A stretch of DNA of 46,676 bases. It comes from Kocuria sp. p3-SID1428 (lineage in GTDB: Bacteria; Actinomycetota; Actinomycetes; Actinomycetales; Micrococcaceae). Below the pieces are notes generated by a model. That model did not search any database and was not told the DNA's origin. It was given only the letters and a program-made list of their open reading frames with translations. The stretch spans positions 1-46,676 of the forward strand of contig NZ_JALXVH010000021.1 of assembly GCF_025149945.1 (NCBI RefSeq), given 5' to 3'. Positions within the stretch are counted from its first letter, which is position 1; every line of letters starts with the position of its first letter. This document shows, piece by piece, positions 8,011 through 17,099 of this stretch. Made by a program: the position numbers and the translations under genes.

Positions 8011-10185
8011 ATGTCAGAGAACGCACCGCTGATCACAGCCGACCTGGTCTCGCTCGACCAGGACCTCGGCTCCGAGAAGACCAAGGTCATCACCCGCATG
8101 GCCGGAGTCGTCGCCGCCTCCGGCCGGGCGGACTCCGCAAAGGGGCTCGCCGGGGATGCCCTGGCCCGCGAGGAGCAGTCCGCCACGGGCCAGCCCGGCG
8201 GCATCGGCATCCCGCACTGCCGCTCCGCGCACGTGCAGACCACCTCGCTGGCCTTCGCCCGCCTGCCCAAGCCCGTGGACTTCGGCGCCAAGGACGGCCC
8301 CGCGGATCTGATCTTCCTGATCGCCGCCGCCGACGGCGAGGGCCAGGCACACCTCAAGGTGCTGTCCAAGCTCGCTCGGGCCATGGCCCGCAAGACCTTC
8401 CTGTCCGCGCTGCGCGAGGCGCAGTCGGCCGAGGAGGTCGTGGCGATCGTCGAGGAGGTGCTGGCCCCCAAGCCCAAGCCGGCCACCGATCAGCTCGACG
8501 CGGCACCGGCCCCCGGTGGCAGCACGGCCAACGGATCCTCCGACCCCCAGTACGGGGGCGCCGCCGCAGCCCCCGCAGGAGCCGGTGCGGCCGGTGCGGC
8601 AGCCGTCGGCGACGGCTCCGGACCCGATGCCCCCGCCAAGCGCCGCCTGGTGGCCGTGACCTCGTGCCCCACCGGCATCGCCCACACCTACATGGCGGCC
8701 GAGGCACTCGAGCAGAAGGCCGCCGAGATGGGCCACGAGCTCGTCGTGGAGACCCAGGGCTCCTCCGGCGGCACGCCGCTGAGCCAGGAGCAGATCGATG
8801 CCGCGGACGCCGTCGTCTTCGCCGTGGGCGTGGGCGTGCGCGACCGCGAGCGCTTCGGCGGCAAGCCGGGCGTGGAGGCCGGTGTGAACGTGGGCGTCTC
8901 GGACCCTGGGGGCCTGATCACCAAGGCGCTGGCCGCAGCCGATGACCCCAACGGCCACCGGATCGCCGGAGGCGGCGGCTCGGGCGGCGAGTCCGCCGGC
9001 GCGGGCCAGAGCGGCACGAGCTGGCCGCGGCGCATCCAGCAGGCGCTGATGACCGGCGTGTCCTACATGATCCCGTTCGTCTCCGCGGGCGGTCTGCTGA
9101 TCGCGATCAGCTTCCTGCTCGGCGACGCCGGCATCGCCAACGTGTCCGGCGACATCGTGGCGAACAGCAGCCTGTCCAACCTGCCCAGCGCCGCCGACTA
9201 CTCGGATGTCGCCATCCGCGGCGACGGCCTGTGGCTCTACCTGGCGGCCGTGCTCAGCGTCGTCGGCGGCATGGCCATGACGTTCCTGGTCCCGGCGCTG
9301 TCGGGCTACATCGCCTATGCCCTCGCCGGTCGCCCCGGCATCGCCCCGGGCTTCGTGGGCGGCGCGATCGCCGTGGCGCTGAACGCCGGCTTCATCGGAG
9401 GCCTGGTCACCGGTCTGATCGCCGGCCTGATCGCCATGTGGATCGCCTCGATCAAGGTGCCCCGCTGGCTGGCCGGGCTCATGCCCGTGGTCATCATCCC
9501 GCTGGTCACCACGCTGATCGTGGGCCTTCTGATGTACCTGCTGCTCGGCGCTCCGCTGGCCGCACTCATGACCGCCCTGCAGAACGGGCTGTCGTCGATG
9601 TCCGGCTCCTCCGCGATCCTGCTCGGCGTGATCCTCGGCCTGATGATGTGCTTCGACCTGGGCGGGCCGGTCAACAAGGCCGCCTACCTCTTCGGCACCG
9701 CGGGCCTGTCCGCCGGCGGCGAGGCGAACCAGATGATCATGGCCGCCGTCATGGCCTCCGGCATGGTCCCGCCGCTGGCGCTGGCCCTGTCCACCACGGT
9801 GCGCGGCAAGCTCTACAGCGAGGCCGAGCGCGAGAACGGCCGCTCCGCGTGGCTGCTCGGCGCGGCCTTCATCTCCGAGGGCGCCATCCCGTTCGCGGCG
9901 GCCGACCCGCTGCGCGTCATCCCCTCGATGATGGCCGGCGGCGCGGTCACGGGCGGACTGATCGCGGCGCTGAACGTCACGCAGAACGCTCCCCACGGCG
10001 GCATCTTCGTGATCGGCACGATCGGCAACCCGCTGGGCTTCCTGATCGCGCTGGTCGCCGGTGTGGTGTTCTCGGCCGTGATCGTCACGCTGCTGAAGAC
10101 CCAGCGCCAGCGCGCTCTGATGGTCCGGGCGCAGGCCGAGGCCCAGTCCGCAGATGCGCCCACGACGCAGACAGCCGCGGTCTGA
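8011..10185 (+). CDS. fruA: PTS fructose transporter, EIIABC
   Basis: Membrane permease that imports fructose and phosphorylates it to fructose 1-phosphate. All three PTS domains are in one 724-residue chain. EIIA (about 5-150) has the phosphorylated His69 in GIGIPHCRS. A Gly/Ala-rich linker (about 155-205) follows. EIIB (about 208-310) has Cys219 in VTSCPTGIAHTYMAAEAL. EIIC (about 340-700) has about eight hydrophobic segments, with the signature DLGGPVNKAAYLFG and SEGAIPFAAADPLR. The ATG at 8011 has AAGGA six bases upstream; the open frame before it overlaps fruK and is not coding. HPr from the next gene supplies phosphate. The A-B-C order is the usual one for fructose enzymes II. Confidence 0.96.
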   Translation: MSENAPLITADLVSLDQDLGSEKTKVITRMAGVVAASGRADSAKGLAGDALAREEQSATGQPGGIGIPHCRSAHVQTTSLAFARLPKPVDFGAKDGPADLIFLIAAADGEGQAHLKVLSKLARAMARKTFLSALREAQSAEEVVAIVEEVLAPKPKPATDQLDAAPAPGGSTANGSSDPQYGGAAAAPAGAGAAGAAAVGDGSGPDAPAKRRLVAVTSCPTGIAHTYMAAEALEQKAAEMGHELVVETQGSSGGTPLSQEQIDAADAVVFAVGVGVRDRERFGGKPGVEAGVNVGVSDPGGLITKALAAADDPNGHRIAGGGGSGGESAGAGQSGTSWPRRIQQALMTGVSYMIPFVSAGGLLIAISFLLGDAGIANVSGDIVANSSLSNLPSAADYSDVAIRGDGLWLYLAAVLSVVGGMAMTFLVPALSGYIAYALAGRPGIAPGFVGGAIAVALNAGFIGGLVTGLIAGLIAMWIASIKVPRWLAGLMPVVIIPLVTTLIVGLLMYLLLGAPLAALMTALQNGLSSMSGSSAILLGVILGLMMCFDLGGPVNKAAYLFGTAGLSAGGEANQMIMAAVMASGMVPPLALALSTTVRGKLYSEAERENGRSAWLLGAAFISEGAIPFAAADPLRVIPSMMAGGAVTGGLIAALNVTQNAPHGGIFVIGTIGNPLGFLIALVAGVVFSAVIVTLLKTQRQRALMVRAQAEAQSADAPTTQTAAV

Positions 10186-10245
10186 ACCGCCTAGGCTGAG
10201 GACACCACGAGAAGCGGTGCGAGGACGCACCCGTCAGGAGGAAGC

Positions 10246-10515
10246 ATGCCCAGCAAGAAGGTCATCGTCGGCTCGGCCGTCGGTCTGCACGCCCGTCCCG
10301 CAGCGATCATCTCCGAGGCCGCCGGTGAGTACGACGACGAGATCCTGATCGGCCTCGTGGCCGACCCGGACGAGGAGCCGGCAGACGCCTCGTCGTCGCT
10401 GCTGATCATGGCCCTGGGTGCTGAGAAGGGCACCGAGGTCGAGGTCTCCTCGGACAACGCCGAGGCCGTCGAGAAGATCGCCGGGCTGATCGAGCAGGAT
10501 CTCGACGCCAGCTGA
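10246..10515 (+). CDS. ptsH: HPr phosphocarrier protein
   Basis: Small cytoplasmic PTS carrier of 89 residues that relays phosphate from enzyme I (ptsI at 5943) to the EIIA domain of FruA. The active-site His15 sits in GLHARPAA. A serine in SSSLLIMALGAEKG occupies the region of the regulatory Ser46 of firmicute HPr, but actinobacteria generally lack HPr-kinase control, so I do not infer that. AGGAGG lies five bases before the ATG. It is the last gene of the operon and is followed by a very strong hairpin. A TAGGCT element at 10192-10197 could give it an additional promoter of its own. Confidence 0.97.
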   Translation: MPSKKVIVGSAVGLHARPAAIISEAAGEYDDEILIGLVADPDEEPADASSSLLIMALGAEKGTEVEVSSDNAEAVEKIAGLIEQDLDAS

Positions 10516-10550
10516 TCCGCCTCCTCCCGCAGAACCGGGAGCGGACATGA

Positions 10551-10582
10551 GGACCCCCGCAGCCGCCTGGCTGCGGGGGTCC
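10551..10582 (+). terminator. Terminator of the fruR-fruK-fruA-ptsH operon
   Basis: A perfect 14-bp stem (GGACCCCCGCAGCC and its complement) with the four-base loop GCCT, 36 bases after the ptsH stop. Its G+C content makes it very stable. Confidence 0.9.
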
Positions 10583-10736
10583 TCCGCTGTGCGCGTCCGT
10601 CGTCGCGCCACCGCACGCTCCCGCCCGCACCTACGTGCCTGGACGCCCGTCAGCGACCCCGGAGCGCACTTGCGCACGTAGGCGCGAGGAAAGAGGGGCT
10701 GGGGCAGAGACGCGCGAGGTGATGGCCGCGGGCGGG

Positions 10737-12095
10737 TCAGGCGGCCGGGACCTGGGCGGCAGGGCCTGCGAGGCGGCCCCGTCGGGCCGTGACGACGACG
10801 GCCGCGGACCAGGTCAGCAGCAGGACGAACAGGATCAGGTAGGGGATGACCCAGATGGTCTCGGCGGCATGCAGATGCACGCCGAAGAGGTCGACGATCC
10901 ACAGCCCGCGCATGGGACCGATATAGGCGCCCACGAGCCAGATCCACGCCATGACCTGCGCCGGCATCCGGAACCGCCCGCGCAGGACATGCGGGAAGGC
11001 CTCGGTGAACAGCGCCACGGCGATCACCGGGTAGTAGACCTGGTGATGCGACCAGGAGATCGGCGACATGAACAGCATCACGAGCGCGTTCAGGGAGATC
11101 GCCGAAAGGGTCATCCCCCGGCGCAGCAGCGGCGGCAGCGCCACGGCCACCGCGATCAGCATGATCAGCACCAGCACATAGCGGATCGGGTCCACCGCCT
11201 CGGCGGGGACGCCCGTCTTGATGAGCACGCCGGTCAGCGCAGTGTTGTCGATGTACTTGATCGAGCCCACGCGATCGGACGAGGAGACGGAGTCGGTCCA
11301 GAACTGGATCGAGTCCCGGTACAGGACCAGGAAGCCCAGACCGACGGTGGCCGCGAAGGTGAGACCCATGGCGAGGATCGCCTTGAGGTTCTTCCCCATG
11401 AGGAAGATCAGGCCGAAGGCCAGGGGCGTGAGCTTGATGCCGGCGGCGATGCCGATCAGCACGCCGCGCGGGATGAAGGCCACCGCGTTCTCCAGGCGGC
11501 TGCCGGTGCCATCGGTGCGGCGCACGAGGTCCAGGAAGATCAGGGCGAAGAGCAGGATGTTGACCTGCCCGAGCGAGATCGTACGGATCCAGGGGCCGCA
11601 GAACAGGATCACCGCAGTGATCAGCGCAATCGAGGCCGACGAGCCCAGCGCCCGCGTCCAGGGCAGGGGGCGTCCACGGCGCTCGGCGACGGCCAGCAGG
11701 CTGCGCCCCAGCACGAACGCGCCCAGAACGTCCAGGCCGAGCAGCAGGAAGCGCGTGACGTCGAACGGGATCCAGGCCAGGAGCCCGAACAGCAGGGCGG
11801 CGAACGGCGGGTAGGTGAACGGCAGGGTGTCCCCGCCCCAGGGCACCGGGAACTCGAGGTCGTAGAGCGGCTGAGCACGGGTCTCGGGATGAGCGACCCA
11901 TTGGGCGCCCATGTCGTAGACCATGAGGTCCAGCGATCCCTCGATCACGAGCTTGACGGCCCAGGCCAGCACTGCCACCAGTGCGATCCAGGCCAGAGCT
12001 CTGCCCCAAGCGGGGCCGTCGCCAGAGCGGGGCGCGGGTGCGGCGCGATCAGCGGCATGCGCGACGGCGGCGCTGGAGCGGGCAGAGGAAGACAA
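10737..12095 (-). CDS. GT87 family membrane mannosyltransferase-like protein
   Basis: Polytopic membrane protein of 452 residues resembling the GT87 (DUF2029) glycosyltransferases, such as the actinobacterial polyprenyl-phosphomannose-dependent alpha-1,2-mannosyltransferases. About ten hydrophobic segments are visible. An extracytoplasmic DLMVYDMGAQ motif after the first segment holds the acidic residues expected at the active site. FTYPPFAALLFG and SHHQVYYP are also typical of the family. The start is TTG at 12095, supported by a perfect AGGAGG five bases upstream. The gene probably acts in assembly of lipomannan or another cell-wall glycan, using polyprenyl-phosphomannose; acceptor and linkage are not readable. 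It lies 84 bases after the metallophosphoesterase gene and may share its transcript. Confidence 0.82.
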   Translation of the reverse strand: MSSSARSSAAVAHAADRAAPAPRSGDGPAWGRALAWIALVAVLAWAVKLVIEGSLDLMVYDMGAQWVAHPETRAQPLYDLEFPVPWGGDTLPFTYPPFAALLFGLLAWIPFDVTRFLLLGLDVLGAFVLGRSLLAVAERRGRPLPWTRALGSSASIALITAVILFCGPWIRTISLGQVNILLFALIFLDLVRRTDGTGSRLENAVAFIPRGVLIGIAAGIKLTPLAFGLIFLMGKNLKAILAMGLTFAATVGLGFLVLYRDSIQFWTDSVSSSDRVGSIKYIDNTALTGVLIKTGVPAEAVDPIRYVLVLIMLIAVAVALPPLLRRGMTLSAISLNALVMLFMSPISWSHHQVYYPVIAVALFTEAFPHVLRGRFRMPAQVMAWIWLVGAYIGPMRGLWIVDLFGVHLHAAETIWVIPYLILFVLLLTWSAAVVVTARRGRLAGPAAQVPAA

Positions 12096-12179
12096 CCGGA
12101 CCTCCTGGACGGTGGGTGCGGCCCCGGGCGGGACCGGACCAGGGTAGCCCTCGGGCCATGGAAGCCTCGAGGGATCGGC

Positions 12180-13991
12180 TCAGCCGCGCCGAAGCGTGCG
12201 CCGGACCACGCTCACCGCCAGCGCGCCCGCGGCCCCGAGCACCATCCCCCAGCGGTCCGGGCGCACCAGGCCGTGGGCGTCCTGAGCCGGGGTCAGCTGC
12301 GGGCCTCGCTGCACGCCGAGGTGCTGGGTGCGCAGCCGCGTGGTCCGCGTGCGCAGCGACACCGGCAGAACCAGCTGATGCGGATCGGCCCACGGGGTCT
12401 GCCCGCCGGCAGCGGCCCCGGCGGAGGCCCCGGGGTCCCACGGAGCCGGTCTGTCGGGCGCCCCGAGTCGAAGCCGCTCGAGCTGCTCGACAGGGGCGTG
12501 GGCGTCGGGATCGAAGCTGTCGAGCACGGGCGAGTACGTGCTGATGCGCATCTCGCCGTCGGCCGCACGGAACTGCAGCAGGCGCACGAACCCGGTCCGG
12601 GCCTCCCCGCGGGGATCACCGTCATCCCGCGGCTCCCGCAGCCGGTGGGCCTGGTAGTCGGCCAGCACCGCGGTGCTGGGGTGGGCCGGGTCCGAGCGAT
12701 CGATGTTCCACCCGGTGCCGGAGACGTGGCCGCTGAGCACGAGCACCACGTTGGCGTTGCGCGAGACCAGGCGCTCCTGGAGGCGGACGCCGTCGTCGGG
12801 ACCGAAGCTGCGCGGTCCGCCCCAGGGCGCACCGGAGCCGTCGGGCCGTGTGCCGGCGTCCAGGAAATGGTGGGTGCACAGGATGGCGTCGCGGTCGGAG
12901 TGGTTCTGCAGGACGGTGTCGGCCCATTCGATCTGCTCGTCGTCGACCCCGTAGCCCAGGTGCAGCATCAGCAGACGCGTGCCGCCGATCTCGAGCAGGT
13001 CGTAACGGCAGCTGCTGTCCTCCGGCCGCCAGGTGCCGCCGCGCACCGTCTCCGCGCCCTCGAAGGCGCTCGGGCGCTGCGGAGGCCGCCGCTGTGGGCC
13101 GAACCAGGTGTTGTAGAGGCTCAGCTCGGGGGCGCCGCCGTCGTCCTGGTCATCGGAGCCCCACCGGTTATCGTGATTGCCCGGCAGGACCCCGCAGGGC
13201 ACGCCTGCCTGCTCGATCGCCTCGATCATCTCGCTGGCCACGGCGAACTCGGCCTCGGCCGTCGAGCGGCGGTCCCACCACCAGCACCAGTGCTGCACGA
13301 GGTCGCCGGTGTGCACCGCATAGGCGATCTTGCGCGGACCCGCGTTCCGGGCGACCCAGTCCGTGAGGGCCGCGATCGAGTCTCGGAAGCGCTCAGCCCG
13401 CTGTGGGTCGCGGGTCTGGGCCGCACCCTCGGCCAGGTGCTGGGTGTCGCTGATGTGCAGGATCGCGAAGTCGTAGTCCTCGGACTCGGCGAAGCCCGGC
13501 TCGGCGCCGCGCACGGGCGCCGCGAAGTCGTCCTGGGCCAGGACCAGCAGGTGCGCCATGACCGGGTGGCCGTCCTCGTCCGGGTGCAGCAGCTGCGGTT
13601 CGAGCGCCGCCGTCAGCTCGAGCGGCTCGCGCTGCCCGCGGCCCTCGCTCTGCTCGAGCAGCCGCCATGAACCGGCCTCGTCAGGCTCCTGGGCCCACAG
13701 CGACACCGTGCGGCCCTGCGGTGCGCTGCCCGACCAGACGGCCTGGGCCGCTCCGGAGGAATCCAGGCGCACGGTGGCGCGCAGGTAGGGCATCGCGTGG
13801 GTCTGCGCGCTGTCCAGGCCGGCACCGCCGGCGTTCTGGACCGTCTCCGCCGCGGCTTCCCGCTCCTGATCCGCCTCCAGCTCGAAGAGCTCGGAGTCCG
13901 GGCGCAGCGCCGTGGTCCCCAGTCGCACCTGCTGCACGCGGCCCGACGAGCGTCGGCGAGGTCGGTTCCGGGAGCTCTCGGGCGAGATCAT
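12180..13991 (-). CDS. Calcineurin-like metallophosphoesterase with N-terminal beta domain
   Basis: Predicted dinuclear-metal phosphoesterase of 603 residues. The five calcineurin-like blocks are present in order: HISDTQHL (about 177), HTGDLVQHW (about 229), LPGNHDNRWG (about 272), CTHHFLD (about 370) and LSGHVSGTGWN (about 420). The first block has DTQ instead of the usual DxH, a common variant. Residues about 60-150 look like an immunoglobulin or purple-acid-phosphatase-type beta domain. A short hydrophobic stretch GMVLGAAGALAVSVV near the C-terminus, followed by RRTLRRG, looks like a membrane anchor with a cytoplasmic basic tail. No signal peptide follows from the chosen ATG at 13991; a longer reading exists but runs into moeZ. 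Substrate unknown. Confidence 0.85.
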   Translation of the reverse strand: MISPESSRNRPRRRSSGRVQQVRLGTTALRPDSELFELEADQEREAAAETVQNAGGAGLDSAQTHAMPYLRATVRLDSSGAAQAVWSGSAPQGRTVSLWAQEPDEAGSWRLLEQSEGRGQREPLELTAALEPQLLHPDEDGHPVMAHLLVLAQDDFAAPVRGAEPGFAESEDYDFAILHISDTQHLAEGAAQTRDPQRAERFRDSIAALTDWVARNAGPRKIAYAVHTGDLVQHWCWWWDRRSTAEAEFAVASEMIEAIEQAGVPCGVLPGNHDNRWGSDDQDDGGAPELSLYNTWFGPQRRPPQRPSAFEGAETVRGGTWRPEDSSCRYDLLEIGGTRLLMLHLGYGVDDEQIEWADTVLQNHSDRDAILCTHHFLDAGTRPDGSGAPWGGPRSFGPDDGVRLQERLVSRNANVVLVLSGHVSGTGWNIDRSDPAHPSTAVLADYQAHRLREPRDDGDPRGEARTGFVRLLQFRAADGEMRISTYSPVLDSFDPDAHAPVEQLERLRLGAPDRPAPWDPGASAGAAAGGQTPWADPHQLVLPVSLRTRTTRLRTQHLGVQRGPQLTPAQDAHGLVRPDRWGMVLGAAGALAVSVVRRTLRRG

Positions 13992-14115
13992 CGGCACTAG
14001 TTCCCCTGTGTCCTCTCGGAGGCAGCGCATGGCGCAGCGCCGCCGCGGCACGATCCTGTCACCCCGGGGTGAACTGCGAGTGGCCGTCGTCCGACGGATC
14101 GCTGAGCCGTTGTGC

Positions 14116-15402
14116 TCAGTCGCCGGTCGTGGGCAGGCCCTCGCCGCTCCACGACGACATGCCGCCGGCCAGGTGCCGGAGTCGTCGAGCCCGCCCCGCC
14201 GCGAGATCCGCCGCGCGCAGGCGCTCGAGGGCCTGCGCTGAGCGCGCACCGGCCTGGCACAGGAGGATGACCTCGTCCGCGCCGTCCAGCTGATCCGCCG
14301 CGGCGCCGGCCGGCTCCGGTGCACCGGCTTGCCGGAGGAACTCGCCCAGCGGCATGAGCCGCGCGCCGTCGATCCGGACGAGCCGGTGCTCCCAGGACTC
14401 GCGCACATCCACCAGCTCGAACGACGCCTGCCCCGCCGCCCGCTGCGCCAGCAGATCGCGCAGCTGCTCGGGGGTCACCAGATCCGGGTCCGACGACGGT
14501 CGCCCCGGCTTCCCCGCAGCGCGGCTCGCGGCGCACTGGGCCGGATCCGCGAGCGCCCCTGCCGCCTCCTCGGGCCCCGGATAGCCGTCGCGGGCCGGAT
14601 CGGCGAAGGGCGAGATCCGTGTCACCGCGATAGCGTCTTCGGCACGGCGCAGCGGCAGCTGCCGCCAGGTTCCGTCGAGGCCGTCGCAGACCGAGACCCT
14701 CCCCAGCAGCGGGGAGCCGGTGCCCATGACCAGTTTCATGGCCTCCATGGCCATGCTCGCCCCGAGCATCCCCGGCAGCGCGCCGAGCACGCCGGCCTCC
14801 GCGCAGCTGGGCACCGAGCCGGGCCGCGGCGGCACGGGGTGCAGGTCCCGATATGTGGGCCCGTGCTGGGCCCAGAATACGCTGAGCTGCCCGTCGAAGC
14901 GCAGGATCGAGGCCCATACATGGGGGATCGCAGCGATCTCGCACGCGTCCGAGACCAGATACCGGGTGGCGAAATTATCCGAGCCGTCGAGCACCAGATC
15001 GCACCCGGCCACGAGCTGCGCAGCGCTTGCGGCATCCAGGCGCCGGCGGTGCTGCACCACCTGCACATCCGGATTCAGCTGCCGGATCCTCGCGGCGGCG
15101 GAGGCCGCCTTGGCCTGTCCCACGGTCTCGACGCCGTGGATCACCTGGCGCTGGAGGTTGGACAGCTCCACGATGTCGTCGTCGACGATCTCCAGCGTCC
15201 CCACGCCCGCGGCTGCCAGGTACAGCAGCGCCGGGGAGCCCAGCGCCCCGGCACCCACGCACAGCACCCTGGCCGCGCGCAGCCGACGCTGGCCGAGCTC
15301 GCCGATCTGCGGGACGCGCAGATTGCGGGCGTAGCGGCGCAGCTGCTCCGGGCTCAGCTCGGGGCCGGGCTCGACGAGCGGCGGCAGCACGGACGCGCTC
15401 AC
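14116..15402 (-). CDS. moeZ: MoeZ-type adenylyltransferase/sulfurtransferase (MoeB plus rhodanese)
   Basis: Activates the C-terminal glycine of sulfur-carrier proteins such as MoaD by adenylation and then supplies sulfur for the thiocarboxylate used in molybdopterin synthesis. The 428-residue chain has an E1-like ThiF/MoeB domain (ATP-binding CVGAGALGSPALLYL at about 48, DGSDNFATRYL, PSCAEAGVLG). A C-terminal rhodanese domain (VDVRESWEHRL) has its active cysteine in ILLCQAGARSAQA. The GTG at 15402 overlaps the preceding stop as GTGA and yields [17 protein letters not shown], a typical MoeZ N-terminus. A second GTG at 15414 is possible. Actinobacterial MoeZ proteins often also serve ThiS and CysO, so its role may extend beyond molybdenum cofactor. 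Confidence 0.92.
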   Translation of the reverse strand: MSASVLPPLVEPGPELSPEQLRRYARNLRVPQIGELGQRRLRAARVLCVGAGALGSPALLYLAAAGVGTLEIVDDDIVELSNLQRQVIHGVETVGQAKAASAAARIRQLNPDVQVVQHRRRLDAASAAQLVAGCDLVLDGSDNFATRYLVSDACEIAAIPHVWASILRFDGQLSVFWAQHGPTYRDLHPVPPRPGSVPSCAEAGVLGALPGMLGASMAMEAMKLVMGTGSPLLGRVSVCDGLDGTWRQLPLRRAEDAIAVTRISPFADPARDGYPGPEEAAGALADPAQCAASRAAGKPGRPSSDPDLVTPEQLRDLLAQRAAGQASFELVDVRESWEHRLVRIDGARLMPLGEFLRQAGAPEPAGAAADQLDGADEVILLCQAGARSAQALERLRAADLAAGRARRLRHLAGGMSSWSGEGLPTTGD

Positions 15403-16445
15403 AGGTTCACCCACTGCTTGCCGCCGTCGCCCAGGTGCTGCTCCTTCCAGATCGGCACCCGGGCCTTGATGAGATCCACGAGCTCGTCGCAGGCTTGGAA
15501 GGCGATCTTGCGGTGAGAGGCGCCCACCGCGACCTCCATGGCCGTCTCCCCCACCGTCAGATGCCCGATCCGGTGGGCTGCAGCGATCCGCAGGCCCGGG
15601 TGCGTCTCGGCGATCTCCCGGCAGGCCCCGCGCAGCGCATCAGCGGCCTGCGGGTGCCCGGTGTAGTCCAGGGAGACGACGCCGCGGCCGCCGTCGTGAT
15701 CGCGCACGATGCCGCTGAAGCCCACGACGGCCCCGACCGTGGACGCGGCGACCGCCGCTCGCAGGCCCGCGGGATCCAGCGGCTGATCGCTCACCCGGCA
15801 GTCCACGATCGTCGACGGCGCCAGGTCGGCGGGGTGGTCCCCCTGCTGACCGGAGGGCTGGAAGCCGCCCTGCGGTCGCGTGTGCCCGGCCTCCCGGTCT
15901 CCCTCGAGCTGGTGCAGGATGTGCTCGAGCAGCGGGATGATCACGGCCATGCCGTCCTTGACCCCGCCGCGGGAACCGGGGAGGTTCACCACGAGCGTGC
16001 GCCCGCTGACCCCGGCCAGCCCGCGCGAGAGCACGGCGGTGCGCACGTGCTGCAGCCCCTCGGACCACAGCGCGTGGACGAGCCCGGGCAGCTGCATGTC
16101 CAGCAGCTCGGCGGTGATCTCCGGGGTGCGGTCATCGGCCATCATCCCGGTGCCGCCGGAGGTCACGACCAGGTCCGGGCGCTGCCGCTCCGGCAGCTCG
16201 CGCAGCAGCCGGTGCAGCTGCCGGCGCAGAGGCTCGCCGTCGGCCACGACGACGGGCTCCGGGCACTCGATCCCTGCCCGTCGCAGCGCCTCGACCCCGG
16301 CCGGACCGGCGGTGTCCTGATAGGTGCCCGCGGCCGCGCGGGTCGAGGCCACGACGACCACAGCCCGGCGCGGCGGCAGGTGCGGATCCCGCTCGCCCCA
16401 GGCACGGGCGCGGCCCGACTCGCTGCTCATCGACTCTGCGCTCAT
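15399..16445 (-). CDS. MoaB/Mog-MoaE fusion protein
   Basis: Two molybdenum-cofactor enzymes in one 348-residue chain. Residues about 15-170 are a MoaB/MogA domain that adenylates molybdopterin ([18 protein letters not shown] and [16 protein letters not shown]). Residues about 205-348 are MoaE, the large subunit of molybdopterin synthase ([30 protein letters not shown], and [20 protein letters not shown] with the catalytic lysines). A Gln/Gly/Pro-rich linker of about 30 residues joins them. The ATG at 16445 overlaps the moaC stop as ATGA, and the stop overlaps moeZ as GTGA, so the three proteins are probably made in step. The partner MoaD is encoded 15 kb away at 31842. Both domains keep their key motifs. 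Confidence 0.92.
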   Translation of the reverse strand: MSAESMSSESGRARAWGERDPHLPPRRAVVVVASTRAAAGTYQDTAGPAGVEALRRAGIECPEPVVVADGEPLRRQLHRLLRELPERQRPDLVVTSGGTGMMADDRTPEITAELLDMQLPGLVHALWSEGLQHVRTAVLSRGLAGVSGRTLVVNLPGSRGGVKDGMAVIIPLLEHILHQLEGDREAGHTRPQGGFQPSGQQGDHPADLAPSTIVDCRVSDQPLDPAGLRAAVAASTVGAVVGFSGIVRDHDGGRGVVSLDYTGHPQAADALRGACREIAETHPGLRIAAAHRIGHLTVGETAMEVAVGASHRKIAFQACDELVDLIKARVPIWKEQHLGDGGKQWVNL

Positions 16446-16939
16446 CCGTGGGAGTCCTCTCGCGTCCAGTCGCCGGACTTGCCGCCCGACTTGGCCAGCA
16501 CCCGGATCCCGCCGATCTCGGCCTGCTTGTCCACGGCCTTGATCATGTCGTAGAGCGTCAGCGCCGCCACCGAGACGGCCGTGAGCGCCTCCATCTCCAC
16601 GCCGGTGACGCCGCGGGTGCGCACCGTGGCCAGCAGGCGCACCGAGTCCTCGCGGCGCTCGAAGTCCACCGCGGCCTTGGCGATCGGCAGCGGGTGGCAC
16701 AGCGGGATGAGCTCCGGGGTGCGTTTGGCGGCCATGATGCCCGCGATCCGCGCCGTGGGCAGGGCATCGCCCTTGGGCAGCTCAGCCGCGAAAATCATCT
16801 CGATCACCTCGGCTCTGGTGCTCAGCACGGCCTCCGCGGTGGCCTCCCGGGAGGTCTCGGCCTTGGCGGAGACGTCGACCATGTGGGCGGAGCCGTCCGC
16901 ACGGACGTGGCTCAGGCCGCTGGGCGGGATCTCGGGCAT
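16442..16939 (-). CDS. moaC: Cyclic pyranopterin monophosphate synthase MoaC
   Basis: Works after MoaA in converting GTP to cyclic pyranopterin monophosphate, the first molybdenum-cofactor intermediate. At 165 residues it is normal length. Conserved stretches include [43 protein letters not shown] with the catalytic Lys-Asp region after it, and the terminal [12 protein letters not shown] chose the ATG at 16939 because AGGAGG lies four bases upstream; a further in-frame ATG at 16996 has no such site. It heads the moaC, moaBE, moeZ run, joined by four-base overlaps. No FNR-like palindrome is visible upstream of it, unlike at moaA. Confidence 0.95.
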   Translation of the reverse strand: MPEIPPSGLSHVRADGSAHMVDVSAKAETSREATAEAVLSTRAEVIEMIFAAELPKGDALPTARIAGIMAAKRTPELIPLCHPLPIAKAAVDFERREDSVRLLATVRTRGVTGVEMEALTAVSVAALTLYDMIKAVDKQAEIGGIRVLAKSGGKSGDWTREDSHG

Positions 16940-17027
16940 GGAGTCCTCCTGGGATGGGGTGTCGAAATGAGAGTCGGAAGGGCGTCGTGCGTCCACGGTA
17001 CGGCGACCGGACGACGACCCAGCAGGT

Positions 17028-17063
17028 CGCCCGGCCCGCCCCGGAACCTGGGCGGACCGGGCG
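17028..17063 (-). terminator. Hairpin terminator after narK
   Basis: A 14-bp G+C stem with one mismatch and an eight-base loop lies 37 bases past the narK stop, between narK and moaC. It probably ends the nar transcript and separates it from moaC. Confidence 0.6.
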
Positions 17064-17099
17064 GACGAGGCGGGCCTGCGTGCGCCCGGCAGCAGCGGC

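Noticed and set aside
8014..10230. A 738-codon minus-strand frame opposite fruA
   Set aside because: Low-complexity shadow of the EIIABC gene with no start signal.
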